Source: Pollenia angustigena
Lineage: Eukaryota > Arthropoda > Insecta > Diptera > Polleniidae
Reading direction: 5' to 3'
Assembly: GCA_930367215.1 (NCBI GenBank)
Contig: OV884059.1
Coordinates: forward strand, 241,675,803 to 241,739,802
Length of the DNA stretch: 64,000 nt
The number at the start of each line of letters is the position of its first letter. Position 1 is the first letter of the stretch. Under the pieces are notes generated by a model. That model was not told where the DNA came from and searched no databases. It saw nothing but the letters and a program-made list of their open reading frames with translations. The position numbers were made by a program, and so were the translations under genes. Below, one piece after another: positions 11,126 through 22,923 of the stretch.

Positions 11126-11902
11126 CAAAAATTTTTTAGTGTTTAAGCAAAATCAAAAAAAAAAAATAAATTTTTTTTATTTTAAAAACAAATCTGAAGT
11201 AAAATTTAACTTTTTCTTATAGTTAAGTCAATTTTCAAAGGCAACGTTGACGTGGCCTTAATCAATGCACAATATAGTCAACGGGGGGAGTGCCGATTTT
11301 ATTATTACCAATGTGTTTGATTTTATTATTGCAATAGTCTTCTCATCTGTGAATATGCCTATTTACATTGATGAAATGTAGAGACTTATTGGTCGATTAC
11401 TAATGGCGACTACACTGAAGTTGAGTTGCCAGCAACGAAATCATTCAACGCCGCTCATTTTAAAATTTAATTGAAAAAATTTTTATATTTTAACATGAGA
11501 GGCGTTGCCTAATTTCGCTGTTGGCAACTTGGCTTCTGTAGTGTAGCTATCCGTAATCAACCCATTAGTAAATGATTTTGTGTTTCTGTGACCATAGTCG
11601 CATGTCTTATTGCCTGTTCTTGAAATTTGGAAAGAAGTTTTATGGGGAATATAATTATTAATAATAATAGACCGATTCTCACAATTTACATAGACTTCGT
11701 CCTTAGCAAAATTAAAATATATGTACTTGGATCGCCCGGAGACCGAAATTCGACCACTCGACATTTACTTTCGAGAAAACCTGTGCGTACAACAAAAACG
11801 TTGACTGAACATAGGGCGTCAAACTTTTTAAGTATTTATGGTGTTCAGAAATGAAATTCTATTTATATTTAGATAAATAAAGGACATATATATGTATATA
11901 TA
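11126..11902. other. Non-coding A+T-rich stretch
   Basis: No supported gene. A short match to the LOA endonuclease region (GACGTGGCCTTAATC at 11249) may be a LINE scrap. Open frames at 11483-11854 overlap on both strands and show no recognisable domain. Confidence 0.35.
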
Positions 11903-12016
11903 ACGGGTTGCCCATATTCGACGGACCCATCTGGCAACGCCATAACTTTTGACAGAGATGTCAGATCGCTTAATGACATACCGCGTTTGAAGCGTCAGTC
12001 CAAGCAGATTTTTACC

Positions 12017-12166
12017 ATGCAACAATACACGCGACGCGAGCGCTCTGAAATAGTTGAAATTTACATTCAACAGAACAAGTCAATTGTGAAAACTCAACGT
12101 GCTTTTAAAATATTAAAAAATGTGAGAAGATGGAGCCCATTTCACATTGAATGGGACCGTAAATAA
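12017..12166 (+). pseudogene. Mariner transposase, N-terminal remnant
   Basis: The start codon lies 114 bp inside the left terminal repeat. The first 30 codons read YTRRERSEIVEIYIQQN-type sequence, the start of the N-terminal DNA-binding region of rosa-like transposases. After about codon 31 the frame runs into sequence belonging to the catalytic domain in another frame and stops at 12164. This marks the 5' side of an internal deletion that removed the rest of the helix-turn-helix region and the linker. Confidence 0.75.
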
Positions 12167-12740
12167 GCAAAATTGCCATATTTACGCCACTGAAAATCCT
12201 CAGGAGATTCAAGAAGTGCCTCTTCATGAGGAAAAAGTCACAGTTTGGTGCGGCGTTGGTGCGAAAACGGTCATTGGGCCGTTTTTCTTCCAAAATGAAA
12301 ATGGCCATGCTGTTACCATCAACCAGGAGCGTTATCGCGACATGATGACCAATTTTGTGATGACAATTATTCGTCGAAAGTGTATGAGGCAGTTCTGGTT
12401 TCAACAAGACGGCGCTCCACCGCACACAAGTCGCATAACAATCGATTTTCTGAAGAATTTGTTTCCGGGCCGTTTGATGTCGATAAGTGGTGATTTGGAC
12501 TGGCCACCGCGTTCGCCCGATTTGACGCCTCCTGACTTCTTCTTGTGGGGATATTTGAAGTCAAAGGTTTACGTTAACAAGCCAAGGACCGTAGAAGAGC
12601 TCAAGGACAACATTCGTGAAGAAATAGCCGCTATTCCGGCCGAAATGTTGGCGAAAACGATGGAAAATGCTGCAAAAAGGGCACAATACGCCATCAACGC
12701 CAGAGGCGGCCATTTGAGAGATATCATATTCAAAAATTGA
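12129..12740 (+). pseudogene. Mariner transposase, catalytic domain remnant
   Basis: The frame opens at an Asp codon (12129) within DGAHFTLNG, the site of the first catalytic Asp. The usual following Glu is Gly here. It continues through VTVWCGVGAK, then WFQQDGAPPHT with the second Asp, and WPPRSPDLTPPDFFLWGYLK with the third Asp 41 residues later. It ends naturally at 12738-12740. The catalytic core is therefore open, but it lacks its own start codon and the DNA-binding region, so no active transposase is expected. Confidence 0.8.
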
Positions 12741-13050
12741 TGTAAACAAATCTACTTGGAACAAATTAAATGATTAAGATTGCCAACCGCCAAATTTTTA
12801 TTTTTTTCCTTGATTTTTTTAAAAAAAAACATGGGTCCGTCGAACATGGGCAACCCTGTATATATACATACAACAACAACGTACACATTTTAAGAGAACG
12901 GCAAAAATGTACTATTCACCCAACTTTGTACGTATGTATGTATGTCTGTAAGATAAATTAAAACGCTTTTTAAACACTTTAATTCAATAAAATTTAGAAA
13001 AAAAAATATATTGTACATATCTACACAAAAATTCTTTAAAAACGATATAT

Positions 13051-13296
13051 CGTTGGTCTCATGTAGAAAAGCCTTAACTCACATAAATGCAACTTTACAG
13101 GAGAAGGCAAAAACATAATAGAAACTGTATGTATCATAATGTAAAATGGCTTCTTCAATTGCTTATTAAACTGATATTTTTGATGCTTTTGTATTAAATT
13201 TTTGTGGCGAGGTGTATTTGTGAGAAATGTATTGGAATCACTAAAAAACTCAATTTTGAAAAAAATCGAGTTAGGGCTTTTCTACATGAGACCGAC
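13051..13296. mobile_element. Palindromic MITE
   Basis: The terminal inverted repeats are about 27 bp: GGTCTCATGTAGAAAAGCC followed by (T)TAACTC on the left, with the inverse at 13271-13293. No clean target duplication can be assigned. There is no coding. Confidence 0.55.
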
Positions 13297-13593
13297 GGTA
13301 TGTTTCATTAAACTCGGTGGACGATAAGATATATACATACATACGTAAAAATCAACCACAAAAAAAATTTTCCCGTATTTAGGTATACATATGTATATAA
13401 GAAGATTTACCAAATTTGATCAAATTATCTACAAGATTGGAACTTGTACTTTGCGCACAAGGTTAACATACATCGTTAGATCACTTTTAAAAGTAGTTCT
13501 GTGTCGATCGGTATACAAAAGATTGGTCCAGATTTCTATGTATTACACACATCGCCAAAAACATATATAATTGCTTTCTCCTTTTATATACAA

Positions 13594-13908
13594 CTAGCTG
13601 TTAGGTCCCGGCGCTGCACGGGATTTTCCAAATAAAAATAAAAAATTAAATACTGGAGAATTTTGTTAGTAACTAGACCCCAGCGCTGTGTACCGGGTCA
13701 AAATTTTATCGGGAAAGTACTTTGTTTAATAAATTTATTTTGTGAATATCAGTTAAACCGTACCATTAATAAAAGAAATTCAAATTTCACAACAGCGCCG
13801 CCTATCGGGATTAAACTTAAGATAAACCTAGCTCCAGACTAAACTAATTTATTGTCCAAGTTTGGTGTCAATCGGAGCACATACACGGCACACACGTTTT
13901 TATATATA
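13594..13908 (-). mobile_element. Helitron 3'-end remnant
   Basis: Read on the minus strand, a short hairpin (CCCG/CGGG arms around GTGCAGCG) is followed by CTAG at 13597-13594 and then T, a Helitron-type 3' terminus. A similar GCGCTG-CCGGG unit recurs about 80 bp inward. No partner 5' end was identified and no protein coding is seen. Confidence 0.4.
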
Positions 13909-15420
13909 GTTAGGGTAGCCAGATTTTAAATGCGGAAAAACAGTACATTGAATACAAAAAAACAGTACAGTCAAGAAAAAAACAGTACATTTTTTGACGA
14001 AAACATAACTAGTTATTTAAATTATTAAAAATATTTTAAACTTTTGATTGAATATACAACAACAATTATGTATATAAAAAAATGCATGTGTAACGTCAAA
14101 GGTATGACTTCCATTTTATGGCATTTCATAAATATACGAAATTACTCAATTTACCTTTAACAAGCAAACACCACAAACGAAGCATTTGGCCTAAACGTTC
14201 GGTTTTTTTTAATGTGAAGACAGGAAAATCATAGCATTGCTGTAAGCCATATAAGAAAGGAGAAAAGCCAACTTACCTTAAAACAACTAGCTCATTTAAT
14301 GTGTTACTACGATTTTCTTTAAACATATTCGGCCAATTTTACCGTATATAATTAACTATCACTAAGTATAAAAATAAATTTTTTTGACATTTATAATGAT
14401 AGTTAATTATACCTGGGGGGCTACTCTCTATTGCGATGCGAAAGAAAATTGTAGCAAATCTAGCGATTGGTACTCTTCAATACGTTTGCGCATGTGTCTT
14501 TCGCATCTTTTAATTTTTTTCTTTTCGTAAATCATCACTTTATTTTATTTAAATTTTCCAATTTCAAATATTTTTACACACTTTGGTATTTCATTACTGT
14601 AAATCCGCGCAATCTTTAATTTGTATTGCCACTATCGCTTCATTTTCAGAAAAGTTTGCGAAAGTGATAGAGAGTACCAAGTTTGAGCTTAGCTTTCGCA
14701 TCGAAATTGTTTTCGCATCGCAATAGAGAGTAGACCCCCTGAACTTGATGAAATTGGCCATTAATCTATAAAATCCAAATAAATAGTTTGGTTTATTTTG
14801 ATTTCACAAAATCTGAAAATAGTAAGAAAAAAGTTTTTAACAAAATTTAACACCAAACTTTCACTCAGTAAAACAATCAAGAGCAATTGAAAATGATGAA
14901 GATTTTCAATAAAATGTGTGTAAAAATTAACGAAGCTTTTCCCTATTTCAAAAATAGTAAAGGTAAATAAAAGTGGTTCTAAAGGTATTGGGTATTTTTA
15001 TAAATTTTGAACACGGAGAATTCGGTGATTTCGATTTCCAGAACATGCCCGAAAATTAAAAAAGTTCTAAAAGTTAAAGATAATTGTGTTTGAATAAGTA
15101 TTTATTTAGTATTTAAAAAAAATTTATGAGAAAACAATAACCACAGCGTAACATATCTTATTATTTTAGAACTTTTTTGTTTGGTACACAAGAAAATTTT
15201 TTTAAGCTATGAACTGTTAAATATTAGGATATTATAAAAACATGTTTTTAGCAGAGTTTTTCTTAATATCTTAATTTTATGTAGACTGGACCAAAAAAAC
15301 AGTACAAAAAACAGTACAAAGTGAAAAAAACAGTACATTTGCGTACTGTTTTGGAAGTTGTGCATAAAACAGTACAGTTGCAAAAAATCAGTACATGTAC
15401 TGCAAGTAGGGTTGCCAACC
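13909..15420. other. Decayed repeat region rich in ACAGTAC words
   Basis: AACAGTAC occurs four times at 13940-13990 and repeatedly at 15300-15395. Both clusters lie next to AGGGTAGCCA or AGGGTTGCCA, the type of sequence found at transposon ends. The region may be an old element bounded by these clusters. It contains the MITE at 14415-14739 and a 70-bp palindrome at 14344-14412 whose arms read TATAATTAACTATCA. No gene is visible. Confidence 0.4.
14415..14739. mobile_element. Palindromic MITE with CTACTCTCTATTGCG ends
   Basis: The ends are G-runs followed by CTACTCTCTATTGCGATGCG on the left, and the inverse preceding a C-run on the right. Subterminal copies of TTTCGCATC recur inside. The target duplication is obscured by the G/C runs (CCT is possible). 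There is no coding. Confidence 0.6.
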
Positions 15421-16139
15421 GTACTTTATAATAAAGTATTGTACGTTATTTCGAGTAATTGTACTCTATACTTTATGAGAAAAATAAAGTACGCGGAAAT
15501 ACTTTATTTCGCATGATTAGATTTATCTAGAATTCAAAATAGATAAGTGACTCGTTTAACTAACATTTAAAACAAAATTTCAAGATTTCCATTCCTTAAG
15601 GGGGCTCCCATACAAAATGATTAATACAGACTAGAAATATATTGAAGAAAACGTACCATAACAGCCAAGGAGTCGCCTTAACAATTTCTCGAGACATACT
15701 TGTCCCTTATCACCACTTCTTAAGGCGGCTCCCATGCAAATATTGCGTTTTTTGAATAAAATCAAAAGTTGTTAACAGATTTTAATCATTTATAGATTGT
15801 TTTGTTTGTTTTTTATATTTCTGGGAAAAATTAGAAGCATAGCTGTAATATTTTATAGATTTTTCGCAAACAAAAATTTCGAAATGTTGCTAAAAAATTA
15901 TTTTTGTTGCCAAAAAAAAGTTATGTTTCTAAAACGACTGCTCATGTTAGAATAAAATTTAACGTTTAAAGGAAATTTTGTTGCTAATTTTCTTCATTTT
16001 TTTTTTAGCAATTTCATGTTAGAAAAATCGCAAAAAAGACATGGTGTTTTTGAAAATGTTTCTTATATGCGTTTTGTTCTTATATGAGATGTTCTTATAT
16101 CCGATAAATACTGTATATGTATTTACTAAAATAATAGTA
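15421..16139. other. Non-coding A+T-rich stretch
   Basis: No gene is visible. AAGGCGGCTCCCAT-like words occur at 15600 and 15722 (GGGGCTCCCATACAAA and GGCGGCTCCCATGCAAA), suggesting a diverged tandem duplication about 120 bp apart. Confidence 0.35.
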
Positions 16140-16342
16140 AAAAATTCAATATTTGGGTATTGACAAAACAATGGAAACTAAAATTTTACTTCAATAAAAA
16201 TAGTTGACCAGTCATCAAAACTTAATATTTTCTTGGATATCCTTTTTTTTTGATAACTGCATAACATCGACGATGCATTGAACCAATCAATTTGTCAACT
16301 GTGTCTTTTGAAACTTTTTGCCATTCACTTAAAACTACATTA

Positions 16343-16485
16343 CATAGCGTCTTCACCTGACAATTTTTTGTCATACCAAACGTCAAACTTCATATTAAAA
16401 AAACGCTGACAAAAATTTTCGAGTTTTTTTTTTTAAAGACTTTGACGTTTGGTATGACAAAAAATTGTCAAGTTAAGACGCTATG
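16343..16485. mobile_element. MITE inserted in the Tc1-like transposase, TTA target
   Basis: It is a nearly perfect foldback with ends CATAGCGTCTT and their inverse, and arms of about 43 bp containing GACAATTTTTTGTCATACCA. The 3-bp duplication TTA flanks it at 16340-16342 and 16486-16488, which fits a PIF/Harbinger-type (TWA) target. The insertion interrupts the C-terminal part of the transposase gene. Confidence 0.75.
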
Positions 16486-16699
16486 TTAGATAAATTCTCT
16501 TTTCGTGTGTAATAATGTAATCTTATTTGGCGATCTACAAATTTCCATAAATTTTCTATGGGATTAAGATCTGGGGATTGGGCAGGCCACTTCAAAACAC
16601 GCACCTCATTGGATTGTAACCAGTCAGCTATGTTTTGGATCATTGGCCTGCTGAAATCGCCAAATTAGCAACATGTTCTCTTCTGCATATGGATACATT

Positions 16700-16826
16700 C
16701 AGCCCAATTATGAATACAAATTCCCCGGGAGTTTTTTCCCTTTTCCCATTTTTGCAATAGAATTTACATAGGAAAAATGGGAGATGGGAGAAAACTCCCG
16801 GGGAATTTTTATTCATAATTGGGCTG
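16700..16826. mobile_element. MITE inserted in the Tc1-like transposase, ATT target
   Basis: The ends are CAGCCCAATTATGAATA and the inverse, and the arms meet across a short spacer. ATT is duplicated at 16697-16699 and 16827-16829. The interior AATTCCCCGGGAG...TTTTCCC is shared with a second, more diverged copy at 20400-20516. Confidence 0.7.
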
Positions 16827-17794
16827 ATTATGTCGTTTAAAATAGCTTTATAGCCTACACCAGTTAATGTGTCTTTTATGACGTGAATTGGGCCCATTCC
16901 TTGCCCAGAAAACAACCCCAGACTATAATACTGCCACCTCCAAACTTGACTGACTTACATGAATATTTTGGGTCAAGTCTCTTTCCTTTTGGCCGCCTCA
17001 CAAAGGACCTTCCATCAGTTCCCCTTAAATTATATTTAGACTAGTCTGAGAAGAGGACAGTGTTCCATTTCTGTCTAGACCAATTAATATGCTCTTTAGC
17101 AAATTTTAAACGAGCTGCGCGGTTTTTCTTAGATGTCAGAGGTTTTTCACAAAGCGAAAGCATCAGAGACCAGCCTCGCGAGCTCGACGGCTAACTGTTC
17201 GTGAGCTAATATTTAATCCGAGACATTTTTAACCTCTGTCGATGTCATTTGCGGGTCTTTTTTAAACTCCTTTGCTTTTAATTTATCCTGTCTTGCAGTA
17301 GTCTTGCGTGGTCTTCCTCTTAAATGCAGAGTTTTAACAGTACACGTTTCACAAAATGTCTTAATTATCTTCGTAACTGCTGATTTATTCATTGAATGTA
17401 TATCGCAAATAGTTTTTTGCTTTAATCCGGAATTAAAATCATTTATTATTTTTACTTTAAGGTCTTCACTTATCTTAACTTTAGCCATTTTCACTAATTA
17501 CGTACTAAAAATTTTTGTGTTTAAATTATTTAATAAAGAAGAATTTAAATAAATAATTTTAAAGATAACGGTTCATTTTTTTACATTTTGCTTTGTTTCC
17601 TCATCAATGCGCTCTGTTTTAGTCATCTTTCGTCAATACCCAAATATTGAATTTTTTTACTTTCGCTTCATAATTTAGATATATGACATTTTATGTTATT
17701 TAATTTTAGTAAATATATCAAAAACAATCTATAAAATAAAATACTTGTTAGTTTTTTTCAAGAAATAATTTAGATTTGAGACCTCCAACAGTAA

Positions 17795-17936
17795 GTGCTG
17801 GATCACACACGTCAAGTTTGACTCGTCAAGTCTTGAGTTTTTAGGAGAGAGGGGAAAAGAAATGGCCTTCTCTTTTCCCTTCTCTCCTAAAAGATCAAGA
17901 CTTGACGAGTCAAACTTGACGTGTGTGAACCGGCAC
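17795..17936. mobile_element. MITE with GTGCTGG ends, TAA target, copy 1
   Basis: The 142-bp foldback begins GTGCTGGATCACACACGTCA and ends with the inverse of GTGCCGGTTCACACACGTCA. TAA is duplicated at 17792-17794 and 17937-17939. The loop contains GGGGAAAAGAAATGGCC. A second copy lies at 60917-61181. The TWA target suggests a PIF/Harbinger-related mobiliser. Confidence 0.8.
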
Positions 17937-17939
17937 TAA

Positions 17940-18282
17940 GGAAGTAAATTTTGAGAAAAGTTTCCATTGTTTTGTCAGGCACTGTATGTATGTATGTATA
18001 TAGATTTTACAGTTGGAAATAACATTTATCTTTAATGACAACCTGCTTTGTCTTACAATTTTAGAGTAAAAATTAAAGGTAGATGGCGAAATTGCAGCAA
18101 CACGTTGGGAATACAGATAGATATTTAAAAGAGAAAGGCCAGAATTTCCCAAAAAAAAAAAATTTTGTTTTATTTGCTGCGAAGCATTTAAAAAAATTTA
18201 ACATGTATCAAAATATGCCTAAAAAAAGCAAAACATGCGCTTTAAACTTAAGAAATGCTGCAAAAAGGCTCTTTTAAATAAA
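17940..18282. other. Non-coding stretch
   Basis: No gene is seen. A short GTATGTATGTATGTATA microsatellite lies near 17985, and the remainder is A+T-rich without recognised features. Confidence 0.4.
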
Positions 18283-19255
18283 CTAGTGTTCGCCTTACGG
18301 TCAAAATTCGACCTTAATTTTTGTAAATATGAAAAAAACATAATTCATCTAAGTATGTATATATTTATTTATTTATTTCGAGCATTTATTTTTTCCTTCA
18401 AATTGGATCGACTTGGCGAGGGACCAACCTCCGGTTCATATTTTATCTTCTACGTGAGTTAATTTAATTTTGTAAGTTCAGTATAAAAAATACCAATTGA
18501 AAGACAAAAAAGTATCAAAAAGTCTCCTTTATATATTGTCGTCCACTCAGGACGTTGTACGTTTAATTTTATGTTTCTATGTCTAATATTAACGAAAATT
18601 AATCAAAGTACCAGATGTTTAACGAAAAGGTACCAAGAAGCTCCCCTAACATGTTCTTATTCACCCAGTTTAATGTATAATTTTATCTTTATAGGTCGAA
18701 TATTAACGAAAATTCAAAAAGTTCCAGATGAAAAACAAAAAAATACCAACATTTTTTATCTTATAGGTTATCAATCACTCAGGATCCTAACCTATAATAT
18801 TATGTTTCTAAGTTCTATATTATAGAAAATTTAAAAAAGCACAGAAAAGTAAAAAAAAAAGAAATTTAGTTTCCCATATTTCCCCTTTTTTCTCCCCATA
18901 GAGGTTCGGTTGACAAACAAAGGAAGAAAGCGTTCTTAACTGTTTTGCCTGGTCTGATTTATATAGTCGAAATATTCGAAAACCGGTTTCTGAAAAATGT
19001 CGAATAATCGATTACCCTAATTTTTTATTATTTGATAATTGAAAATAACTTTTTATTTATTGATTTTGCATTTGTGTTAGTAACAATTTTGAACGCTTAT
19101 AACTCTGAAATTATTGAACAGATTTTAATAAAATATACATTGTGCACTTCTTTGAGTAAATCTCTCTTAAATGGTGTATATTTTGTTCAAATCGGTGGAC
19201 ATTCAGAGGAGTAAAGTGTTCTTAACTGTTTTGCCTTAGCCGATTTATATATAGA
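18283..19255 (-). mobile_element. Non-autonomous Helitron, copy 2 (uninterrupted)
   Basis: Read on the minus strand it starts TCTATATATAAATCGGC after A at 19256. It ends with a hairpin (GGTCGAATTTTGACC) followed by CGTAAGGCGAACACTAG and then T. The interior is collinear with copy 1 (for example AAACAGTTAAGAACACTTT, then the TTTTCAGAAACCGG region, then CCGGAGGTTGGTCC). It provides the empty site for all three insertions of copy 1. No Rep or helicase coding is present. Confidence 0.8.
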
Positions 19256-21059
19256 TTATGTAAAAAAAAAATGCTGCATTATGTAAAATATGCAATAACA
19301 AATCGATGCCAAAATTCATAAAAAGCTCTAAAATGGATTGTTTCTGCCTTCATCGTCGCACAAGGAAAAACATGCAATTGCATATTTATGATTTCACTGT
19401 TAATTACGATATCGACTATATATTTAAAAGTTTTTGTTATAATTATCCTACATCCGACTACAAAGTCCTAAATAAAACAACAAATCAAAACAATACAGTA
19501 GTTTTTGTAGGTTCAATAACTCCATTACTTTAATATTTATATTTGATTTTTTAATGGAGAAATACAATGTTGGCAAAAGTTTTTAATGTTTCCATAAATT
19601 TTCATATTTTATTGATATTTTTAGTTATTTTTACATTTTTTCATGTTTTAATATTCTTTAAGAAACGAGCATTATCCTTTTTTTGTTTTTTAACAATTCC
19701 ATAAAAATTATCTAAAATTTTTTGGTTAAAAATGAGTTCAGATATTTTTAATTAAAAATTTTAATTAATTTTTGTAGATAGTAAGTGGAGATTAATAATT
19801 TTATTTACTTAATTAATTTATATAAATAATTATTTGTTTAGTTAGCTTTGCAAATATATATTCATAAACATTTTTATATTTTATTAAAGAACACGAAAAA
19901 AATTTACTTAAAATAATAAATTAAGCAAACTTTTCTTAATTGTTAAAGAAACTAAAATTATAAAAATAAATAAAAAAAAATATATAGTTTTTACATTAAC
20001 TGTTAAAGTTGATTTCGTTACTTGCAATTGAACGCGGATCTTAACGTAAAATAAGGCCTTGGACTCTTTGTCATTTATGTTTTATTTGTTTTGAATAGGT
20101 TAGTTAACTTATACAAGTAATTAAAATTTTGTAATTGTTTAAAAAATGTTGCGTTTGGCAAACACACATCTCAAAATTTGATTTTTTATTTAATTAAAAA
20201 ATTTAAAGAAATGCGAGCAATTAGTTAGGTAAAATTACGTAATAGTTGTTAGTTATAATATGCTGTTAAAATACAAACAAAAAAATAGTTAAAAGTTTCG
20301 CGTTCTTTTATTAGTTAAAAATTATTAGGGATTATGTTTATACAGATTATGGAGTGTCTTTTGTTTGAATGATGAATATATATGATGGCAACATATTATA
20401 TTATGAATGAAAGGTCCCGGAAGTTTTTTCCCTTTTCCCATTTTTAACACCGAGTTTAAGTAGCAAAATAGGGAGAAGGGGAAAAAACTTCTGTGGAATT
20501 TTTATTAATAAGGGTTGTTTATTTTGCTTTTTTTATTATTAACCATACAAATCTTTGAGCAACTTAATCAAATTAAAAACAAACGAATGAATGTTAATTG
20601 AAAATAAAATACTTCTAGTTAATTAGCCATATTAACAAATTACATTTTTAAGAGTTTATCCCCTTTTAATTATGAAATTTATAAAGATGTATACAATACT
20701 TGATAATTCTTTGTTTGTAAAAAAATTAAATTAAAACATTTAATATAAGTTATAAAAAATTAGCATAACTTTAAATTGGATTATTTTTAATGAAGCATTA
20801 ACAATTGTTGCATGGAGGGCAGGTATAGAAAATAATTTGTTTGTGTAAAAAATTTCACTGACATTATAATTAATCTAGTGTTTAATAAAAGTAATGTATA
20901 GGAGGATGATATAAAGGCCTAAATGATGTAGTATTTCTTTTAATTTTTTCTTTTAATATTGTACATTCAAATTCAACAGTATAGATATATTTGTTTACTA
21001 ATTTGAATTATTAAGATTTATAGGGTTATCTAAAATTGGTGCCTCCGATATTATAGTAT
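19256..21059 (-). other. Downstream of the Dlic stop codon; probable 3' UTR and flank
   Basis: No open frame of note exists here. The Dlic 3' UTR must begin at 21059 on the minus strand, but several possible AATAAA-type signals occur and the cleavage site cannot be chosen by eye. The sequence is strongly A+T-rich. Confidence 0.4.
20400..20516. mobile_element. Diverged MITE, same family as 16700-16826
   Basis: TTATGAATGAAAGGTCCCGG and GAAGTTTTTTCCCTTTTCCC on the left are mirrored by GGGGAAAAAACTTCTGTGGA and ATTTTTATTAATAA on the right. The match to the copy at 16700 is clear in the arms and lost in the outermost bases, so the target duplication cannot be read. Confidence 0.55.
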
Positions 21060-21311
21060 TTAACATTCACTTTGTGAGAAATCTACATCCTTCTTTACGC
21101 TTCTCGCTAGGCGATCCAATTCTGCTGCAGCATCTGTGCGTACAGATAGCTTATCTGGAGTCAGCATACTGTCAGAACCATTGGTTCTTGGTGTACTCAT
21201 GGCACCAGGCGGTGTTGCTGGTGAACCAGATTTTTTGTGCAACAATGAATTAAAGAAATTAGCCAAAACACCTTCACCTCCTGGTGTAGCTGGATTCATT
21301 TTAACATCAAG
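21060..21311 (-). CDS. Dlic: Dlic coding exon 7, C terminus (residues 407-489)
   Basis: After the acceptor CAG at 21312 the frame reads LDVKMNPATPGGEGVLANFF, NSLLHKKSGSP and on to DAAAELDRLARSVKKDVDFS before the stop at 21062-21060. GVLANFFNSLL is the hallmark amphipathic helix of DLIC tails that binds dynein adaptors such as Hook and Spindly-type proteins. The tail is therefore complete. Confidence 0.92.
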   Translation of the reverse strand, partial: LDVKMNPATPGGEGVLANFFNSLLHKKSGSPATPPGAMSTPRTNGSDSMLTPDKLSVRTDAAAELDRLARSVKKDVDFSQSEC

Positions 21312-21900
21312 CTGTTAAGATAAATTATTATGATTAAAAGAATAAAATTTGTATTCAAGAAATATTTTCAATTTTATTTTACTTATGCCCCTATTACGGT
21401 TAACAATTCAACTCAATTGCAGTTTTGTATTAATGTTTACAACGCTGTGTTAGTTGCAAAGTTTTTGTTCTGTTTGCATAATGGAATCTATATTTAATAT
21501 GTTATTTATAATTTCATTTTAAAACAACTAAGAGTGCTATATACTCAGGGTTATCACAAACATTTAATTTGCACGAAAGTGAAAATTAAAACGTTTTTAC
21601 CTTCTCTAGAACCACCACCTGGATAACTATCTTGCCGCGATGTGGTGGCTTAAATGCTGGCTGTAGTGAATGTCTTGTAACTTGATTCGGCTAAGCCGGA
21701 ACAAGTTGGAAGGCATATGCTGTAAGGCCAGCACGACTAAGGGTTATCCATCCTCCCATCCCCCATCCCATTACCTATAATCCTATCTATTCTAGACAAG
21801 CGGAACGAACGACCCCCCAGTCGGTTCCCCGCCTCGAACAGGGGTCTCGGAAAGACTCGATGGTCTAGCTCTGGGATCTGATGATGAGCATGAAATAACA

Positions 21901-22923
21901 ATGATTTCGGCTCATGATCAGGACCATAGGGCTGGGTCATCGACTCCTGAGGTCACACTCGAGATAGGGAGCGGAGTAGCGGGTGTATCAAAAACTAGTG
22001 TTCGGCAAGATGCGACAGAACAGGTCACATCAGAAGGCCGAACGAGCCTTGAAAAAGCCAAGAGTGGTGTAAGAGCCTCCTTAGCCTTTCTAGAAAAGAT
22101 AGCTAATAGGGATAGGCACTTGCTGAGGAAGCACCGGAAGAACGTTGCCAGATTCGAACGAATCCACGGATCTGTCGGTGATATCCTAGGCATTCCCTAT
22201 CCTGCGGGATACACAGCAAGGGCTGCTGAGGGCTCTAATGTTGTCAGTAAAGATAACGAACCCTCAGCAACCCCTGTTGATGAATCCTCCAAAAATTCAG
22301 GAATTCAGAAGGAGGGTACGAAATCAACACCTGGTCCTCTAAACCGAGACAGTATGGTCACGGATAAGGGAACCAAGCCTGTTAACGTAATACCCACTAC
22401 TAGTTGCGCGATGAGGACTGGTAACGTCTTGGTAATCTCCGACAGCCCCTCCCAAGGGGAAGTCACAAAAGGGATTACTGGGACAAACCAGCCAACATCT
22501 GCAGGGAAATCGGGTAATCACCGACAGAGCTCTGCTAAGGCCCCCAAGAAAGGGGTACTTAAGAGAGTTAGGTCTGGTGATGACCAGAAATCCCCAGCGG
22601 CTAAAAGGAAGGATCCCCGAAAGGAGATCACTAAGAGGATTGGCTCCAGAGAGGACCAACCCTCCACGTCAAGGAAGCTAAGGGAGTCGTCAGGTAAGGA
22701 CGGTATTCTAGCAGCTGTCATTGATCGTATGGATCCCGATGGAAGGATCAGTGTCGAGAAATGGCAGGTGCTAGAAAACAAACTGCTTGACGAAATCTTT
22801 AGCGTTAAAGGAAGGCCGGACGAAGTATCGTTCAAAGGGGCTGACTGGATAAGAGGTGTCAAAACTGTCAGTTGCGGCAATCTAAAGACCTTTGAGTTTT
22901 TAAAGGCTGCAGATTGGACGTAA
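21901..22923 (+). pseudogene. LOA ORF1, N-terminal part
   Basis: A 340-codon open frame, rich in Ser, Lys, Arg and Gly, with a heptad-like segment EKAKSGVRASLAFLEKIANR near residues 50-70 and basic clusters around residues 220-265. It ends in CGNLKTFEFLKAADWT. This resembles the nucleic-acid-binding gag-like protein of LOA elements. It stops just as the conserved C-terminal domain continues in another frame, so a frameshift splits ORF1 here. Confidence 0.65.

Larger units (their letters stand above)
11903..12858 (+). mobile_element. Internally deleted mariner, rosa-like (DD41D)
   Basis: TA flanks both sides (11901-11902 and 12859-12860). The 28-bp terminal inverted repeats match except at three positions, with the core GGGTTGCCCAT-TTCGACGG. 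The total of 956 bp is short for a full mariner because the middle of the transposase gene is missing. The residue spacing of the catalytic triad, with 41 residues between the second and third Asp, matches the rosa group. Confidence 0.85.
16222..17488 (-). pseudogene. Tc1-like transposase (DD34E type), broken
   Basis: The start codon at 17488 opens MAKVKISEDLKVKII, a homeodomain-like helix-turn-helix, followed by the linker motif GRPRKT. Further along the minus strand come the sequence around a catalytic Asp in the FSDES region, GGGSIIVWGCF near 16930, [16 protein letters not shown] near 16590-16550 with the final Glu, and a C terminus GSMHRRCYAVIKKKGYPRKY ending in a stop at 16224-16222. Frameshifts and two MITE insertions within the catalytic domain make it non-functional. 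Confidence 0.75.
16140..17657 (-). mobile_element. Tc1-like transposon interrupted by two MITEs
   Basis: TTCAATATTTGGGTATTGAC preceded by an A-run forms the left end and its exact inverse the right end, each next to TA (16138-16139 and 17658-17659). The interior encodes a DDE transposase on the minus strand. Without the MITEs at 16343-16485 and 16700-16826 the element would be about 1.24 kb. The exact outer base of the terminal repeat is uncertain because both ends run into A/T tracts. Confidence 0.75.

Noticed and set aside
11483..11854. Open frames of 93 and 75 codons on opposite strands
   Set aside because: They overlap each other, have no recognisable domain and lie in A+T-rich DNA beside the mariner.
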